64,000 bases of DNA from Leptolyngbya iicbica LK (GTDB lineage Bacteria; Cyanobacteriota; Cyanobacteriia; Phormidesmidales; Phormidesmidaceae): assembly GCF_004212215.1 (NCBI RefSeq), contig NZ_QVFV01000002.1, forward strand, positions 305,475-369,474, read 5' to 3'. Below, in pieces: positions 48,435 to 59,609 of the stretch; the stretch's first letter is position 1; each line of letters begins with the position of its first letter. Below the pieces are notes generated by a model. The model saw only the letters and a list, made by a program, of their open reading frames with translations, searched no databases and was not told the DNA's origin. The position numbers and the translations under genes are program-made.

Positions 48435-48830
48435 TCAGAAACCTTCATCCACCTCGCTCTGATCGGCATCGTGGTCAGGCGCTGGGCATGAAATTTGTCC
48501 CGCGAGAGCTTTCAACACCCCCTCGATGCTGTGTTGCGGTAGGGGATCGATTAGTTCACTCTCCTCGTAGTGTTGCAGCCCAGAGATGAAGGCTTTAGCC
48601 CGATCGCTATCCATTAATTCTCCGGCGCGGAGCTTGGCGAGAAACATCTGCTGCACGGCGCGGGCTAACTCATAGTTTTTGCTGGCAAAAATGCAGGTGA
48701 TGTCGGTGCCGTAAAGGGAAAACCAGGTCTGCCAGTTGTGGGTAACGGGATGAAGCACGACGCCGCAAGCCAGCTGGTGATCTTGTAAAGCAGCCGCGAT
48801 CGCCGATTGCTGCCAGAGCAAATCACTCAT
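48435..48830 (-). CDS. Hypothetical cyanobacterial protein
   Basis: The 131-residue soluble acidic protein contains WFSLYGTDITCIFASKNYELARAVQQMFLAKLR and an acidic tail (DHDADQSEVDEGF). No family is recognised. The coding signal looks real from residue make-up. Confidence 0.5.
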   Translation of the reverse strand: MSDLLWQQSAIAAALQDHQLACGVVLHPVTHNWQTWFSLYGTDITCIFASKNYELARAVQQMFLAKLRAGELMDSDRAKAFISGLQHYEESELIDPLPQHSIEGVLKALAGQISCPAPDHDADQSEVDEGF

Positions 48831-48899
48831 AAATCAATCCCGATTAGAGTCTCTCTGAGAATAGCTTGCTGAATGGCATCTGTCAGAATGCCGTGGCAG

Positions 48900-49739
48900 T
48901 CAAGACTGTAGCAAGTCTGTAGCTTCTTGGAGCTGAGTCGCCCAGACGCGATCGCCGAGAGCGGCCAATAACAGGGCGGTGGTGGCGACCGTAAATGCCC
49001 CCGCAATTAAAAATTCGCTCATGATCGGTTCTACCCCCAAGGCCAAAATCATTTCTGAAATAGCCAAGTAAGCAAAATACATGAAAATGCTGAGTTCGAC
49101 CCAAGAGCCCACGGCGGTAAAACGAGCCAGCCCTCGCGGGTTATCAAATTTTTGGTCTTGCCAATACCGCCGCAGAATGATCGCCGGCCAAGCACTCAAC
49201 ATCACCAAGCCAAACACCACCAATCCAACCAGGGGAAAGCTGCCCAACACTTGCGCTTGGCTCCACTGAGCTGTCGCCGCCGTTTTGCCAGGGCCGGTCA
49301 CCAACGCATCGATCGATACCGCCCAAACCGCCGCCCAAAACCGCGAGTGTTTAGCTAAAAATTGGTAGAAGAAATCATTGTCATCGATCTCGTCGTCATC
49401 ATCGTCATTATCAAGTCCGGCAATGTCGCGCACTACATCGTTGATGAACCACACCATCGCGAGAAAACCGGCCCCATAAATGCCCGCCTTGAGGGATGGA
49501 AAGGAACTGGCGGCGTACCACAAGCCAATCAGACCAATCATCGGAAATACGGTGTGGGTAAACCCGATCGCCGCCGCCCAAGTAAGCGCATCACGGACAG
49601 TTTCAAACCGCTTAAAGCGGCCAATCGTGGCAATCACAGCATCTGCAGCAATGCCAATCCCGATCGCAGCATTAATAAGTAGGTATTGCCAATGACCCGG
49701 GGCTAAAACCCATACCTTGAGGCCAACGTCTTCCATCAT
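48900..49739 (-). CDS. Multi-span membrane protein, possibly metal efflux
   Basis: The 279-residue protein has about seven hydrophobic spans and a very acidic central loop (DNDDDDDEIDDND). Two short Asp motifs in membrane helices, AADAVIATIGR and SIDALVTGPG, look like an internal duplication and recall MntP-type manganese exporters. The rest does not clearly match, so this is only a suggestion. The acidic loop could bind cations. Confidence 0.45.
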   Translation of the reverse strand: MMEDVGLKVWVLAPGHWQYLLINAAIGIGIAADAVIATIGRFKRFETVRDALTWAAAIGFTHTVFPMIGLIGLWYAASSFPSLKAGIYGAGFLAMVWFINDVVRDIAGLDNDDDDDEIDDNDFFYQFLAKHSRFWAAVWAVSIDALVTGPGKTAATAQWSQAQVLGSFPLVGLVVFGLVMLSAWPAIILRRYWQDQKFDNPRGLARFTAVGSWVELSIFMYFAYLAISEMILALGVEPIMSEFLIAGAFTVATTALLLAALGDRVWATQLQEATDLLQS

Positions 49740-49965
49740 TGAGAGTTATCGCACCAGATGTCTGCAATCACTGTCACAATATCTTATCTTCAAAAATGAG
49801 AAGATTATGAAAAGTCCGTCAATAATTCTGGCGCACCGCTCTCGTTGCAAGAATGCCGTCGCTGCCGATGGTAAAACAGGCAACAAGCAGAGCCGCGCTT
49901 GAGCTGTTGCTGACCGCTAAGGGAGTTGCTAGCAAATAGCATCCCTGATTGTTGGGGTTTGGCAC

Positions 49966-50128
49966 GTATCTGTTTAGCGTCAGGCTGCTACTGTTCCCCC
50001 TAAATCCCCTTAAAGCCCTGTGGGCATGGCTGCGCTAAAACAAGGGGGACTTCGAGCCGGGATATTCTGAGCCCCCTTGCCAAGGGGGCAGCGACAGCGG
50101 GGGAGCTCAAACTCCGCTAAACAGATAC
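49966..50128. mobile_element. MITE-like element, copy 2, with exact 8-bp target duplication
   Basis: The 163-bp element has the same 14-bp inverted ends as copy 1 (9821-9973) and a near-identical interior, with a 10-base length difference and a few substitutions. TTTGGCAC stands directly on both sides (49958-49965 and 50129-50136), an exact target-site duplication. It lies 95 bases upstream of the PepSY-like gene. It has no coding capacity. Confidence 0.9.
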
Positions 50129-50222
50129 TTTGGCACTGCCAAACCTGTACAGTTGCTTTGATGTTCTGGGAGCTTATTTAAGCGCGTAGCCCTAAATTAA
50201 TTGTCACCCACCATTCTCAGCC

Positions 50223-50543
50223 ATGAAACTCGTCCTCTTAATTCGCCGGTTGCATCGCACGGTGGCACCGATTGTTTTACTGCCGCTATTGGTCACGGTA
50301 GCTACCGGGGTGGTTTATCGTCTGTCTAAGGACTGGTTTGGCCTGTCTCGCGATCAAGTGCATTTCTTGATGACTTTGCACGAAGGAGAGTATCTAGGCC
50401 CGACCCTAGAACCGATTTATGTCTTGCTCAACGGCTTGGGGTTGTTGTGGATGCTGATCACCGGCAGCGTCATGCTCTGGCAGAATTTTAGACGCTCACT
50501 GAAAAGTAAGGCTAAGCCAGAACCCAGCAGCTCAGAAGCGTAA
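50223..50543 (+). CDS. Small PepSY-associated-type membrane protein
   Basis: The 106-residue protein has two membrane spans: IRRLHRTVAPIVLLPLLVTVATGVVYRL, a start common in PepSY-associated membrane proteins, and a second near LLNGLGLLWMLITGSVML. The soluble loop holds a His-rich-looking LMTLHEGE motif. Function unknown; relatives are linked to iron or cell-envelope reduction. A MITE lies just upstream and may affect its promoter. Confidence 0.6.
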   Translation: MKLVLLIRRLHRTVAPIVLLPLLVTVATGVVYRLSKDWFGLSRDQVHFLMTLHEGEYLGPTLEPIYVLLNGLGLLWMLITGSVMLWQNFRRSLKSKAKPEPSSSEA

Positions 50544-50661
50544 ATGCCAACTCTCACTAAAGCGATGATTCCGGCTAGAAGGTTTAATCGTTAAACCAGC
50601 GCTCGCTGATGGCAGCTAGGGGGATTGTGGCTCGGCCAACTTGCAGAGGTAGTAACTGAAC

Positions 50662-51351
50662 ATGACCGTCCAGCCTAATTACATGATTCATGATCGCGCT
50701 TACCAAGCTAAGCGTCAGGACTCTACCTTTTCTGGATGGAGCAAACAGGACGAATGGGCCGAAGATTGGCAGCAGACTTGGCTACCTTTGATGTCTCATC
50801 CGACATTTCCCAATCGGGGGCGATTGCTAGAGTTGGGGTGCGGTGCGGGTAATGTGAGTATCGCGTTTGCCCAAGCCGGATACAACGTGACGGGCATTGA
50901 TATTGCGCCCACCGCGATCGCCTGGGCCAGAGAAAACGCCACGGTGGCAGCGGTAGATGTGACGTTTGTGGAAGGGAACGTGTTGACCTTAGCAGCGTTT
51001 GCCGATGCTTCTTTCGATGGGGTGCTAGATGGCCGGTGCTTTCATTGCATTATCGGCCGCGATCGCACTCAGTTCCTTAGCTCAGTGCATCGCGTTCTTA
51101 AACCCGGCGGCACCTTCACAGTCTGCTCGATGTGTAATGACGTGCCGGATACGCCATTCTTTCAAGAATTTTTTGACCCAGTTTCCCGTTGCACCATTCA
51201 ACAGGGAGTGGCCACGCGACATATCGGCGATTCGAACCAGATCTTGCAGGAAGTAATCACGGCGGGCTTCCGCATTGTGGCCGTCACTTTAGTACCACCA
51301 CAGCATGCTATTGATTTGGCTGATATACAAATCATTGCTACTAAAAGCTGA
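50662..51351 (+). CDS. Class I SAM-dependent methyltransferase
   Basis: The 229-residue enzyme has the SAM-binding loop LLELGCGAGNVS (about 55-66), the acidic ID in VTGIDIAPTAI and a later LKPGGTF. The substrate cannot be inferred. It is not like glycine sarcosine or sarcosine dimethylglycine methyltransferases, so a betaine link is not supported. Confidence 0.8.
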   Translation: MTVQPNYMIHDRAYQAKRQDSTFSGWSKQDEWAEDWQQTWLPLMSHPTFPNRGRLLELGCGAGNVSIAFAQAGYNVTGIDIAPTAIAWARENATVAAVDVTFVEGNVLTLAAFADASFDGVLDGRCFHCIIGRDRTQFLSSVHRVLKPGGTFTVCSMCNDVPDTPFFQEFFDPVSRCTIQQGVATRHIGDSNQILQEVITAGFRIVAVTLVPPQHAIDLADIQIIATKS

Positions 51352-51492
51352 CCTTCATCATTGGTTAGCTTTTAGTGAACTGTCTGCCCTAATAAGCTCT
51401 GCTCGCGGCTGGATTGCGAAGTAATTCGCCTGTCTCCGTTGGAAAAAAATACCTGTGCTACCATCGGTGCAATATTCTTCAGATCATCAACA

Positions 51493-51990
51493 ATGAGTAA
51501 GGTTCTAGTGCTTAACGCCTCTTATGAACCGCTCAACATCACCAGTTGGCGTCGAGCGATCGTGCTTGTCATCAAGGGCAAGGCTGAACAGGTGGAGCAT
51601 AACGGCAGATTTATCTATCCAGAAATGCCGTTGCCGACCGTGATTCGCCTGCGGAACTATGTTCGGGTGCCTTACAAAGAAATCCCCTTAACTCGCCGCA
51701 ATATCCTGCAGCGGGATGACCATACCTGCCAATATTGCGGGTTATCAGGAGATGGACTGACATTAGATCACGTGGTGCCGCGATCGCGGGGAGGCGGTGA
51801 CAAGTGGGACAACATTGTGACTGCTTGTGTCCGCTGCAATGTCAAAAAGGGCAATCGCACGCCTCGCGAAGCCTCGATGCCGCTGCGCAATCCTCCTCGA
51901 CGGCCCCACAGCAGCCTCTATTTTGAGGTCACGCGCCAGGTCAAGAGTGGCACCCACGCTGAGTGGAAAAAGTACGTCATTGGCGTTTAG
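51493..51990 (+). CDS. HNH endonuclease family protein
   Basis: The 165-residue protein starts MSKVLVLNASYEPLNITSWRRA, a typical opening of a widespread cyanobacterial HNH family. The HNH motif is seen as CQYCG, LDHVVPRSRGGGDKWDN and CVRCNVKKGNRT, with zinc-binding CxxC pairs and the catalytic His in DHV. The cellular role of this family is not settled. Start at ATG 51493. Confidence 0.85.
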   Translation: MSKVLVLNASYEPLNITSWRRAIVLVIKGKAEQVEHNGRFIYPEMPLPTVIRLRNYVRVPYKEIPLTRRNILQRDDHTCQYCGLSGDGLTLDHVVPRSRGGGDKWDNIVTACVRCNVKKGNRTPREASMPLRNPPRRPHSSLYFEVTRQVKSGTHAEWKKYVIGV

Positions 51991-52058
51991 CGATCGCTGA
52001 CTGGCTGACGACAACATCCAGGGGATGCTCTGAGTGTCGCGATTTCCTCGATAGCCAA

Positions 52059-52093
52059 AACGCCCTGCAGCTAGTGACTAGCTGCAGGGCGTT
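52059..52093 (-). terminator. Terminator between HNH gene and ndhB
   Basis: A perfect 15-bp stem AACGCCCTGCAGCTA / TAGCTGCAGGGCGTT with a 5-base loop. On the minus strand it is followed by TTTT, fitting ndhB, which ends at 52146. Confidence 0.8.
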
Positions 52094-52145
52094 CAACAAA
52101 TCGGTCGAGGTTAGTCACAGCCAACCTTCAGCCTAAACTGGCGCA

Positions 52146-53732
52146 TTAACGCTGGGCGATCGCCTTATCTATGGACGTGAGGGCCGCAACTGACGGGGCA
52201 GCTGCAGGCGATTGCTGTTGTTCAATCGATGCTCGTAGCAAAGGCGTATGACTCACGGAGTTATTGGCCAAGGTGAACAACGGGTTAGACAGAATGCCCG
52301 CTAAAGAGGTTGCTACTACCGCTAAGACCAAGCTCACTTGCAGCGGGCGCAGGCCTGGCAAATCCCACCGGACTTCGGGATAGTTAGCCACCACGTCAGA
52401 CATCTCTTGGGGTTCTTTCACCACCATCATCTTGACGACTCGGATGTAGTAGTAGATCGAGATGACGCTAGTCACCAAGCCCACCAGCACCAAGCCATAA
52501 GCACCTGCCTGCCAACCGGCCCAAAAGATGTAGAGCTTACCAAAGAAACCAGCGAGTGGCGGAATGCCGCCCAGCGATAGTAGGCAAATACTCAAGCCCA
52601 GCGTTAAGAGAGGATCCTTCTGATAGAGACCGCTGTATTCGCTAATTTGATCAGTGCCCGTACGCAAGGAGAAGAGAATGACGCAGGTAAAGCCGCCCAA
52701 GTTCATGAATAGGTAAACCAGCAGGTAAAAAATCATGCTGGAATAGCCCGCTTCTGTGCCAATCACCAGGCCAATCATCAAAAAGCCAGCCTGGGCAATG
52801 GACGAGTAGGCGAGGAGTCGCTTCATGCTGGTTTGGGCCAGGGCCACGACGTTGCCCAGCACCATGCTGAGAATTGCCAATGCCGTAAAGACAAAATGCC
52901 ATTGCTCAGAGACGACCGGGAAGACAGCTACCAACAGGCGAATCGCCAGGGCAAAACCAGCGGCCTTGGAACCCACCGAGAGAAACGCCACGACTGGCGT
53001 TGGTGAACCCTCGTAAACGTCGGGAGTCCACTGGTGGAAAGGCACTGCCGCAATCTTGAACGCGATACCCGCAATGACAAATACCAAAGCGACGATGATA
53101 CCAATGGGGGCATCACTATCGGCAGCGACGAAGCTTTCGGCGATTTCCAATAGCTGCATCTTGCCGCCAGACAAGCCGTAGAGCAGCGACATGCCGTAGA
53201 GGAAAATCGCAGAACTCGCCGCCCCGATCAACAAATATTTGAGTGCGGCTTCGTTGGAGCGGGGGTCACGCTTCATGTAGCCCGTCAATAAATAGGACGA
53301 GATACTTAGGGTCTCTAGCGCCACAAAGATGGTGACTAAGTCGTTCGCCCCGGAGAGGAACATGCCGCCGAGGGTCGCGGTCATCATGATGACCAAAAAT
53401 TCCGCCAGAGAGGTGCCTGACTGCTCGACATAGCGAATGGACATGGGCACGGTGGCGATCGCTGACAATGCGATAATGCCGCGAAATACGATACTGAGGT
53501 CATCGCCAATGAAACTGCCCAAAAAGCTCAGGGGCGTGGCGGTATCCCACTGATAAACCAACGCCACGATCGCGAGTGATAGGCCCCCCATGGTGGCATA
53601 GGGCGTCCAGCGGGTTGAGGCTCGGCCCGCAATCAAATCACCGACCAAAACCACCAGCAAAGTGATCACTACGATGCCTTCTGGCAGAATGATGCCCGCA
53701 TTCAATTGGGAGGCAAGATTCGCAACATCCAT
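52146..53732 (-). CDS. ndhB: NDH-1 subunit NdhB (NAD(P)H-quinone oxidoreductase subunit 2)
   Basis: The 528-residue protein has about 14 membrane spans and belongs to the proton-pumping antiporter-like subunits. [43 protein letters not shown] and [30 protein letters not shown] are family hallmarks, with the membrane Lys and Glu used in proton transfer. NDH-1 in cyanobacteria serves respiration, cyclic electron flow and CO2 uptake. The start at 53732 has GGAG about 10 bases upstream and matches the family ([19 protein letters not shown]). A longer in-frame start is less likely. Confidence 0.96.
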   Translation of the reverse strand: MDVANLASQLNAGIILPEGIVVITLLVVLVGDLIAGRASTRWTPYATMGGLSLAIVALVYQWDTATPLSFLGSFIGDDLSIVFRGIIALSAIATVPMSIRYVEQSGTSLAEFLVIMMTATLGGMFLSGANDLVTIFVALETLSISSYLLTGYMKRDPRSNEAALKYLLIGAASSAIFLYGMSLLYGLSGGKMQLLEIAESFVAADSDAPIGIIVALVFVIAGIAFKIAAVPFHQWTPDVYEGSPTPVVAFLSVGSKAAGFALAIRLLVAVFPVVSEQWHFVFTALAILSMVLGNVVALAQTSMKRLLAYSSIAQAGFLMIGLVIGTEAGYSSMIFYLLVYLFMNLGGFTCVILFSLRTGTDQISEYSGLYQKDPLLTLGLSICLLSLGGIPPLAGFFGKLYIFWAGWQAGAYGLVLVGLVTSVISIYYYIRVVKMMVVKEPQEMSDVVANYPEVRWDLPGLRPLQVSLVLAVVATSLAGILSNPLFTLANNSVSHTPLLRASIEQQQSPAAAPSVAALTSIDKAIAQR

Positions 53733-54251
53733 CCGGTCAATTGCTCCAGCGCTAACTACGTCCACTTTCTCAATACCATCGCTGCTAATCCTCAAGGACT
53801 CAAGGCTATCAGCGATCGCAAATCTTCAGCTTTCCATTGGCATCTTACCCTGCGTACTCCGGTTTAGGGGTACTTCTGGGGGGATGAATTCTCCCTATCA
53901 GCCTGATTAGCGAGGCGAAAGTGAGGCGTTCTGGCATCTGTTATCCCTCTAACCCCTCATGGGTCAGTAATGAGTGGGTTGCCATGAGCGCACTTTCATG
54001 ATGAAAAGCCAGGTTAGGGCTACTGGTTCCAGAGAGCTGATGAGTCAACCGCGGATTTGGGTACTCTCCGAGACAAATGCGCTAGGGTCAATTTAGCGAT
54101 CGCAGAGATGATGTGTTAGGAGTGGACAGGAAAGCGCTTGCAGAAGTATCGAAGCGAGCAAAACCTGAAATCTTAGTTAACAATCCTTTCTGTCTGCGCC
54201 ACTGATCCGCTAACGTCACGAAATCCCAGAATCTTATATCCCGATCAATCT
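53733..54251. other. Divergent intergenic region between ndhB and topA
   Basis: Just over 500 bases with no gene recognised. It must carry both promoters, which I could not place. Confidence 0.4.
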
Positions 54252-57035
54252 ATGTCCACCCTCGTCATCGTTGAGTCCCCCACTAAAGCCAAGACTATTC
54301 GGAATTACTTGCCTTCCGGGTATCGCGTCGAGGCGTCAATGGGGCATGTGAGAGATTTGCCGCGATCGGCGAGCGAGATTCCGGCCTCGGTCAAAGGTGA
54401 AAAGTGGGCCCAGCTGGGGGTGAACCCTGACGCTGATTTTGAGCCCCTGTACGTGGTGCCTTCGGACAAAAAGAAGGTCGTCAAAACGCTGAAAGATGCC
54501 CTCAAAAGCGCTGACGAACTCGTCCTTGCGACTGACGAAGACCGCGAAGGTGAAAGCATTAGCTGGCACTTATTGCAGGTGTTGAAGCCCAAGGTGCCGA
54601 TCAAGCGCATGGTGTTTCACGAGATTACCGAAGAAGCGATTCAGGCAGCGCTGGATAATTGTCGGGATATCGACGACCAGCTCGTGCGGGCGCAAGAGAC
54701 CCGCCGCATTCTTGATCGCTTGGTGGGCTATACGCTGTCACCGCTGTTGTGGAAAAAGATCGCCTGGGGCTTGTCGGCAGGGCGAGTGCAGTCTGTGGCG
54801 GTGAAGCTCTTGGTGGAGCGAGAGCGGGCCCGGCGAGCCTTCCGGCGCGGGTCGTATTGGGATCTGAAAGCTCAGCTGCTGAAAGACAGCGAATCGTTTG
54901 AAGCGAAGTTGATCACGCTGGATGGCAAGCGCCTCGCCACCGGCAGCGACTTTGACGAAAATACAGGACAGGTTGCCGCTGGCCGCGATGTTGTCTTGTT
55001 GAATGAAGCGGAAGCTACCGCTCTGCAAACCCGATTGGAAGCCGGAGCCTGGACGGTCGCGAATTTAGAAGAGCGCCCCTCCACCCGGAAACCTTCGCCG
55101 CCCTTCACGACCTCCACCTTGCAGCAAGAGTCGAACCGCAAGCTGCGGCTCTCGGCTCGCGACACCATGCGCGTCGCCCAAAGCCTGTATGAGCAGGGTT
55201 ACATCACCTATATGCGTACTGACTCGGTGCACTTGTCTCAACAAGCGATCGCCGCTGCTCGCAACTGTGTTGAGCAAAAGTACGGCAAGGAATACCTCAG
55301 CCCCAAGTCGCGCCAATACGCCACGAAGAGTAAGTCCGCTCAGGAGGCGCACGAAGCGATTCGGCCTTCGGGGCAGACTTTTCGCACGCCTCAAGAGACG
55401 GGACTGAGCGGTCGCGAACTCTCGCTCTATGACCTGATTTGGAAGCGCACCGTCGCCACCCAAATGGCAGAAGTGCGGCAGACCAACATCACCGTGCAAA
55501 TCGAAGTCGATAATGCGGTCTTCCGGGCCAGTGGTAAGCGGATTGATTTTCCCGGTTTCTTTCGCGCCTATGTGGAAGGATCGGATGATCCCGATGCGGC
55601 GATCGAAAACCAGGAAGTGTTGCTGCCCCGACTGGCGGTGGGCGACGCGGTGAACTGTAACGAACTGGAAGCCGTGGGCCATGAAACCCAACCACCGGCC
55701 CGTTATACCGAAGCCACGTTGGTGAAAACCTTGGAGAGTGAAGGCATTGGCCGTCCGAGCACCTATGCCAGCGTCATCGGCACCATTATCGATCGCGGCT
55801 ACGTCACTGCGAACGGTAGTAGTCTGACGCCGACGTTCACGGCGTTTGCGGTGACCGATCTGCTGTCCAGTCACTTCCCCGATTTGGTCGATGTCGGTTT
55901 TACGGCTCGCATGGAGCAGACGCTTGACCACATTTCGACGGGTGAAGCCGATTGGCTGCCGTACCTAAAAGATTTTTACGCGGGTGATGAGGGGCTGGAA
56001 ACTCAGGTTCAGGAGCAGGAAAGTCAAATCGACCCGGCGGAAGCGCGCACTGTGGCGCTAGACGGTTTAGAGGCCAAGGTGCGGATCGGACGCTATGGCC
56101 CTTATGTGGAAACTGAAGACGAAGAAGGCCCAGTCAAGGCCTCAGTGCCGATTGACGTGTCGCCCGCTGATTTAGACGCGGATCAGGTCGAACTGCTGTT
56201 AAAGCAAAAGCGGGAAGGTCCGGAAAAACTGGGGCTGCACCCCGAAACGGGCGAGCCGATTTATGTGCTGGTGGGAGCCTATGGGCCCTATGTACAACTC
56301 GGTGACGCCACTGACGAGCGGCCCAAGCCCAAGCGGGCTTCTCTGCCCAAAGGCAAAAAGCCAGAAGACGTGACCATGGAAATGGCCACGGGTCTATTGG
56401 CGTTGCCGCGACTGCTCGGGCCGCATCCAGAAACGGGTAAGCCGATTAAGGCCAGCTTGGGGCGGTTTGGCCCCTACGTGGTGCATGATCAGGGCAAAGA
56501 CGGCAAAGATTATCGATCGCTCAAGGGCGACGATGATGTGCTGACCGTGACCTTGGAGCGGGCGATGGAACTGTTGTCGCAGCCGAAGGCCGGACGCGGT
56601 CGCCGCAAAGCCGAACCCTTAAAGGAACTCGGCAAGCACCCTGACGATGATGAGCTGATTGCGGTTTACAAAGGCCCCTACGGTTTGTACGTCAAGCACG
56701 GTAAAACCAATGCGGGCTTACCAGAGGGCAAAACCGAGAATGACATTACATTAGAGGAAGCGATCGCCCTCATCACCGCCAAAGCAGGCGCGAAGAAGAA
56801 AACAACGCGGAAAAAGGCCACCACCGCCAAGAAATCCACAGCGAAGAAAACGACGGCGAAAAAGTCTACCGCCAAAAAGACCACGGCAAAGAAAACCACG
56901 ACTCGCAAGGCTTCCACCACTAAGCAAGCCGCCGCGTCAAAGTCAACCGGGGCCAAAACCACCACGGCGAAAAAGACGACTCGCAAACAATCCACCGCGA
57001 AGGACAAATCCTCATCCGAAGCCTCAGAGAGCTGA
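54252..57035 (+). CDS. topA: DNA topoisomerase I with Lys/Thr-rich tail
   Basis: The 927-residue enzyme starts [21 protein letters not shown] (TOPRIM). Asp-rich [14 protein letters not shown] binds magnesium. The active Tyr lies in [14 protein letters not shown]. After the core (to about 590) come several TOPO_C repeats with [13 protein letters not shown] motifs in place of zinc fingers. The last 80 residues are a low-complexity tail of repeated [12 protein letters not shown] units, histone H1-like, which should bind DNA non-specifically. It relaxes negative supercoils. A hairpin follows the stop. Confidence 0.96.
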   Translation: MSTLVIVESPTKAKTIRNYLPSGYRVEASMGHVRDLPRSASEIPASVKGEKWAQLGVNPDADFEPLYVVPSDKKKVVKTLKDALKSADELVLATDEDREGESISWHLLQVLKPKVPIKRMVFHEITEEAIQAALDNCRDIDDQLVRAQETRRILDRLVGYTLSPLLWKKIAWGLSAGRVQSVAVKLLVERERARRAFRRGSYWDLKAQLLKDSESFEAKLITLDGKRLATGSDFDENTGQVAAGRDVVLLNEAEATALQTRLEAGAWTVANLEERPSTRKPSPPFTTSTLQQESNRKLRLSARDTMRVAQSLYEQGYITYMRTDSVHLSQQAIAAARNCVEQKYGKEYLSPKSRQYATKSKSAQEAHEAIRPSGQTFRTPQETGLSGRELSLYDLIWKRTVATQMAEVRQTNITVQIEVDNAVFRASGKRIDFPGFFRAYVEGSDDPDAAIENQEVLLPRLAVGDAVNCNELEAVGHETQPPARYTEATLVKTLESEGIGRPSTYASVIGTIIDRGYVTANGSSLTPTFTAFAVTDLLSSHFPDLVDVGFTARMEQTLDHISTGEADWLPYLKDFYAGDEGLETQVQEQESQIDPAEARTVALDGLEAKVRIGRYGPYVETEDEEGPVKASVPIDVSPADLDADQVELLLKQKREGPEKLGLHPETGEPIYVLVGAYGPYVQLGDATDERPKPKRASLPKGKKPEDVTMEMATGLLALPRLLGPHPETGKPIKASLGRFGPYVVHDQGKDGKDYRSLKGDDDVLTVTLERAMELLSQPKAGRGRRKAEPLKELGKHPDDDELIAVYKGPYGLYVKHGKTNAGLPEGKTENDITLEEAIALITAKAGAKKKTTRKKATTAKKSTAKKTTAKKSTAKKTTAKKTTTRKASTTKQAAASKSTGAKTTTAKKTTRKQSTAKDKSSSEASES

Positions 57036-57041
57036 AATTAA

Positions 57042-57077
57042 CCTACGCTGAAGACTGGATCACATCATCAGCGTAGG
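57042..57077 (+). terminator. Hairpin after topA
   Basis: CCTACGCTGA (57042-57051) and TCAGCGTAGG (57068-57077) are perfect complements, lying just before the next gene. No T run follows. Confidence 0.5.
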
Positions 57078-57094
57078 GATTAGCTATCAAGGTT

Positions 57095-58600
57095 ATGGAT
57101 ACTCAGACTCAAGCGTCACCACGAGTCGTTGTCGTGGGGGCTGGTTGGGCCGGCTTAGGGGCCGCCTATCACCTTGCTAAACAAGGATATGCCGTCACGC
57201 TGTTGGAGGCGGGCAGCTATCCAGGCGGGCTGGTGGCGGGTTGGCAAACCGAGCAAGGGCGATCGGTCGAGGCGGGTATTCACGGTTTTTGGTATCCCTA
57301 CCGCAATATTTTTAGCCTGGTGGACGAGTTAGGCATTCAGCCTTTCACGCCCTACACCCGCTCCAGCCAATATTCCCCCCACGGCTTAGAGGTCGAGTCG
57401 CCGCTGTTCCAGATGGAGCCGTACTTGCCGAGTCCGTTGGGCACCTTTGTCTATACCGACTTCAAGCGACTGCCGCTGAGCGATCGCCTCTCGGCCTTGC
57501 CGCTGCTGTATTCCGTAGTGGACTTCGATAACTCAGACGACGCTTGGCGACGGTACGATCGCCTCTCCGCGCGAGAACTTTTTCGACAGTTTGGCGTGTC
57601 AGAACGGCTGTATAAAGAAGCCTTTGAGCCGATGTTGCTGGTGGGTTTGTTTGCCCCGGGTGAGCAATGTTCCGCCGCCGCGACCTTGGGAATGCTCTAT
57701 TACTTCATCCTGGCTCACCAGCCCGACTTTGACGTGCGCTGGTGTCGGGGCACCGTGGGTGAGCAAATCTTCCGCCCCTGGACCCAGGCGATTGAGCAGG
57801 CGGGAGGCCAGATTCTCGCCAATCATCGCGTCACCGATGTGATTGAAGGGGAGGGCGATCGCCTCACGGGCGTCGTCTGCGGCGATGAAGTGTTTGAAGC
57901 CGATGCCGTCATCTTTTCCGTCGGTATCACGGGGCTGAAGAAGATTGTCGCCAGCAGTCCCGCTCTGCGCCGCCGCGAAGAGTTTCGCAATGTGCAAAAT
58001 TTAGGTGCGATCGACGTGCTGGCCACCCGGCTCTGGTTCGATCGCAAAATCGACATTCCCCTTCCCTCTAATGCCTGCTTTGGCTTCCATCAAACGACAG
58101 GCTGGACCTTTTTTGACCTCAACGCTCTCCACGACGAATATCGTGAGGAACCCGGTAGCGTGGTCGAAGTCGATTACTATCACGCCAATCAGTTGCTTTA
58201 CCTGGATGATGAGGAAGTGCTGCCGCTGGTGCAGGCAAATCTGGCGGGCTGTCTGCCGGACTTTGGCGAAGCTCAAATTGTCGATCACAGCGTGATTCGC
58301 ATTCCCCAGGGCGTCACCCACTTCGCCCCCGGCAGCTATCAATACCTGCTCCCGGGGCAAACCAGCTTCCAAAACGTGTTTATGAGTGGCGACTGGGTGG
58401 TGACCCGCCACGGCTCTTGGTCCCAGGAAAAAGCCTACGTTACTGGGCTGGAGGCCGCAAATCGAGCGATCGCCCTCTGCGGCCTGGGGCAAACCGCCGA
58501 TATCATCCCCATTGTGCCCGACGAGCCTCACATTCAAGCGGCGCGACAGGTCAATCGCTGGGGGCGATCGCTGCTCTCGCAAATGGGCCTACCCCTTTGA
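57095..58600 (+). CDS. FAD-dependent oxidoreductase related to carotenoid desaturases
   Basis: The 501-residue flavoprotein has the FAD motif RVVVVGAGWAGLGAAYHLAKQG, then GSYPGGLVAGW, and a late FMSGDWV...GSWSQEKAYVTGLEAANRAI block typical of the amine-oxidase/phytoene-desaturase superfamily. The plant-type desaturases CrtP and CrtQ are the nearest group I recognise, but it is not a clear match to either. It may act on a carotenoid, prenyl or quinone substrate at the membrane. Confidence 0.75.
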   Translation: MDTQTQASPRVVVVGAGWAGLGAAYHLAKQGYAVTLLEAGSYPGGLVAGWQTEQGRSVEAGIHGFWYPYRNIFSLVDELGIQPFTPYTRSSQYSPHGLEVESPLFQMEPYLPSPLGTFVYTDFKRLPLSDRLSALPLLYSVVDFDNSDDAWRRYDRLSARELFRQFGVSERLYKEAFEPMLLVGLFAPGEQCSAAATLGMLYYFILAHQPDFDVRWCRGTVGEQIFRPWTQAIEQAGGQILANHRVTDVIEGEGDRLTGVVCGDEVFEADAVIFSVGITGLKKIVASSPALRRREEFRNVQNLGAIDVLATRLWFDRKIDIPLPSNACFGFHQTTGWTFFDLNALHDEYREEPGSVVEVDYYHANQLLYLDDEEVLPLVQANLAGCLPDFGEAQIVDHSVIRIPQGVTHFAPGSYQYLLPGQTSFQNVFMSGDWVVTRHGSWSQEKAYVTGLEAANRAIALCGLGQTADIIPIVPDEPHIQAARQVNRWGRSLLSQMGLPL

Positions 58601-58688
58601 GTCGCCACCGATCCGCTGGTGCTAACAACGCGACATGACTCGTCTTTATCAGAATGTTGCGAATGGTATACCCGGTAAATCGGTTGCT

Positions 58689-59609
58689 ATGATTGAAAAA
58701 CTGAATTTTTGCAGCAACCGGGAGAACCCGACTTTGACCTTTTCGACTGAAGATTTCGCCCGCGCCCTGGCCGACCACGACTACACCTTCCAAACCGGCA
58801 GTACGGTTAAAGGCACAGTGATTGGTCATGGTTCAGAGGGGGCCATGGTAGAGATTGGCGGCAAATCCGACGCCTTTTTGCCCCTTAAAGAAGCTGCCCT
58901 AGAGCGGGTCGAAAACCTCGAAGAAACGCTGCCCTTGGGTGAAGAGTTCGAGTTTTTGATTATTCGCGATCAGGACAAAGAAGGCCGGGTCGTCTTGTCG
59001 CTGCGTCGCCTCATGGTGCAGCGCGTGTGGGAACGCCTCACCGAAAAAGAAGCCAACAAAGACATCCTGGATGTGAAGGTGACCGGCACGAACAAAGGCG
59101 GCGTCATTGTGGATGTGGAAGGATTGCGCGGATTTGTGCCGCGATCGCATCTCGCCCAACCCGATGATCTGGATGCCCTCGTGGGCACCACATTGTCCGT
59201 CGGCTTTTTGGAAGTCAATCAAGAAGGCAACAAATTGGTGCTTTCTCAGCGTCAAGCCGCGCGATCGCAAGCTATGTCCACTTTGGAAGTGGGCCAACTG
59301 GTGCAAGGCAAAATCGCTAGCCTCAAACCCTATGGCGCGTTTGTCAGCTTCGACGGGGTTACGGGGCTACTGCACATTAATCAGATCAGCCAAAACTACG
59401 TCGATTCCTTACCCAACCTGTTGAAAGCCGGGCAAGACATCAAGGCCATCATCGTCAGTTTGGATGAACAACGCGGTCGCATTTCTCTCTCCACGAAAGT
59501 GTTGGAAAAGTATCCCGGAGAAGTGCTCAAAGAATTTGATACCGTAATGTCAGACGTTGACAATCGCTTGCAAAATGTCGGCAAAATGCTGGCTAATAGC
59601 GAGCTATAG
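58689..59609 (+). CDS. rps1b: Ribosomal protein S1 paralogue (Rps1b-like)
   Basis: The 306-residue protein carries three S1 RNA-binding domains (about 35-105, 115-190, 200-275). It starts with FSTEDFARALADHDY, a hallmark of cyanobacterial S1 proteins, and has typical GAFVSFDGVTGLLHINQIS in the third domain. Cyanobacteria have a long (Rps1a) and a shorter (Rps1b) form, the second known to bind mRNA leaders. The length points to Rps1b. The start is uncertain: ATG 58689 is used because the preceding 18 residues from 58635 are not family-like. Confidence 0.85.
   Translation: MIEKLNFCSNRENPTLTFSTEDFARALADHDYTFQTGSTVKGTVIGHGSEGAMVEIGGKSDAFLPLKEAALERVENLEETLPLGEEFEFLIIRDQDKEGRVVLSLRRLMVQRVWERLTEKEANKDILDVKVTGTNKGGVIVDVEGLRGFVPRSHLAQPDDLDALVGTTLSVGFLEVNQEGNKLVLSQRQAARSQAMSTLEVGQLVQGKIASLKPYGAFVSFDGVTGLLHINQISQNYVDSLPNLLKAGQDIKAIIVSLDEQRGRISLSTKVLEKYPGEVLKEFDTVMSDVDNRLQNVGKMLANSEL

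Noticed and set aside
50662..51351. Glycine/sarcosine methyltransferase for betaine synthesis
   Set aside because: Only generic SAM-binding motifs are seen, and it lies 17 kb from the betaine island without a link.
55065..55931. 288-codon open frame antisense to topA
   Set aside because: Mirrors the topA coding frame and has no protein-family features.
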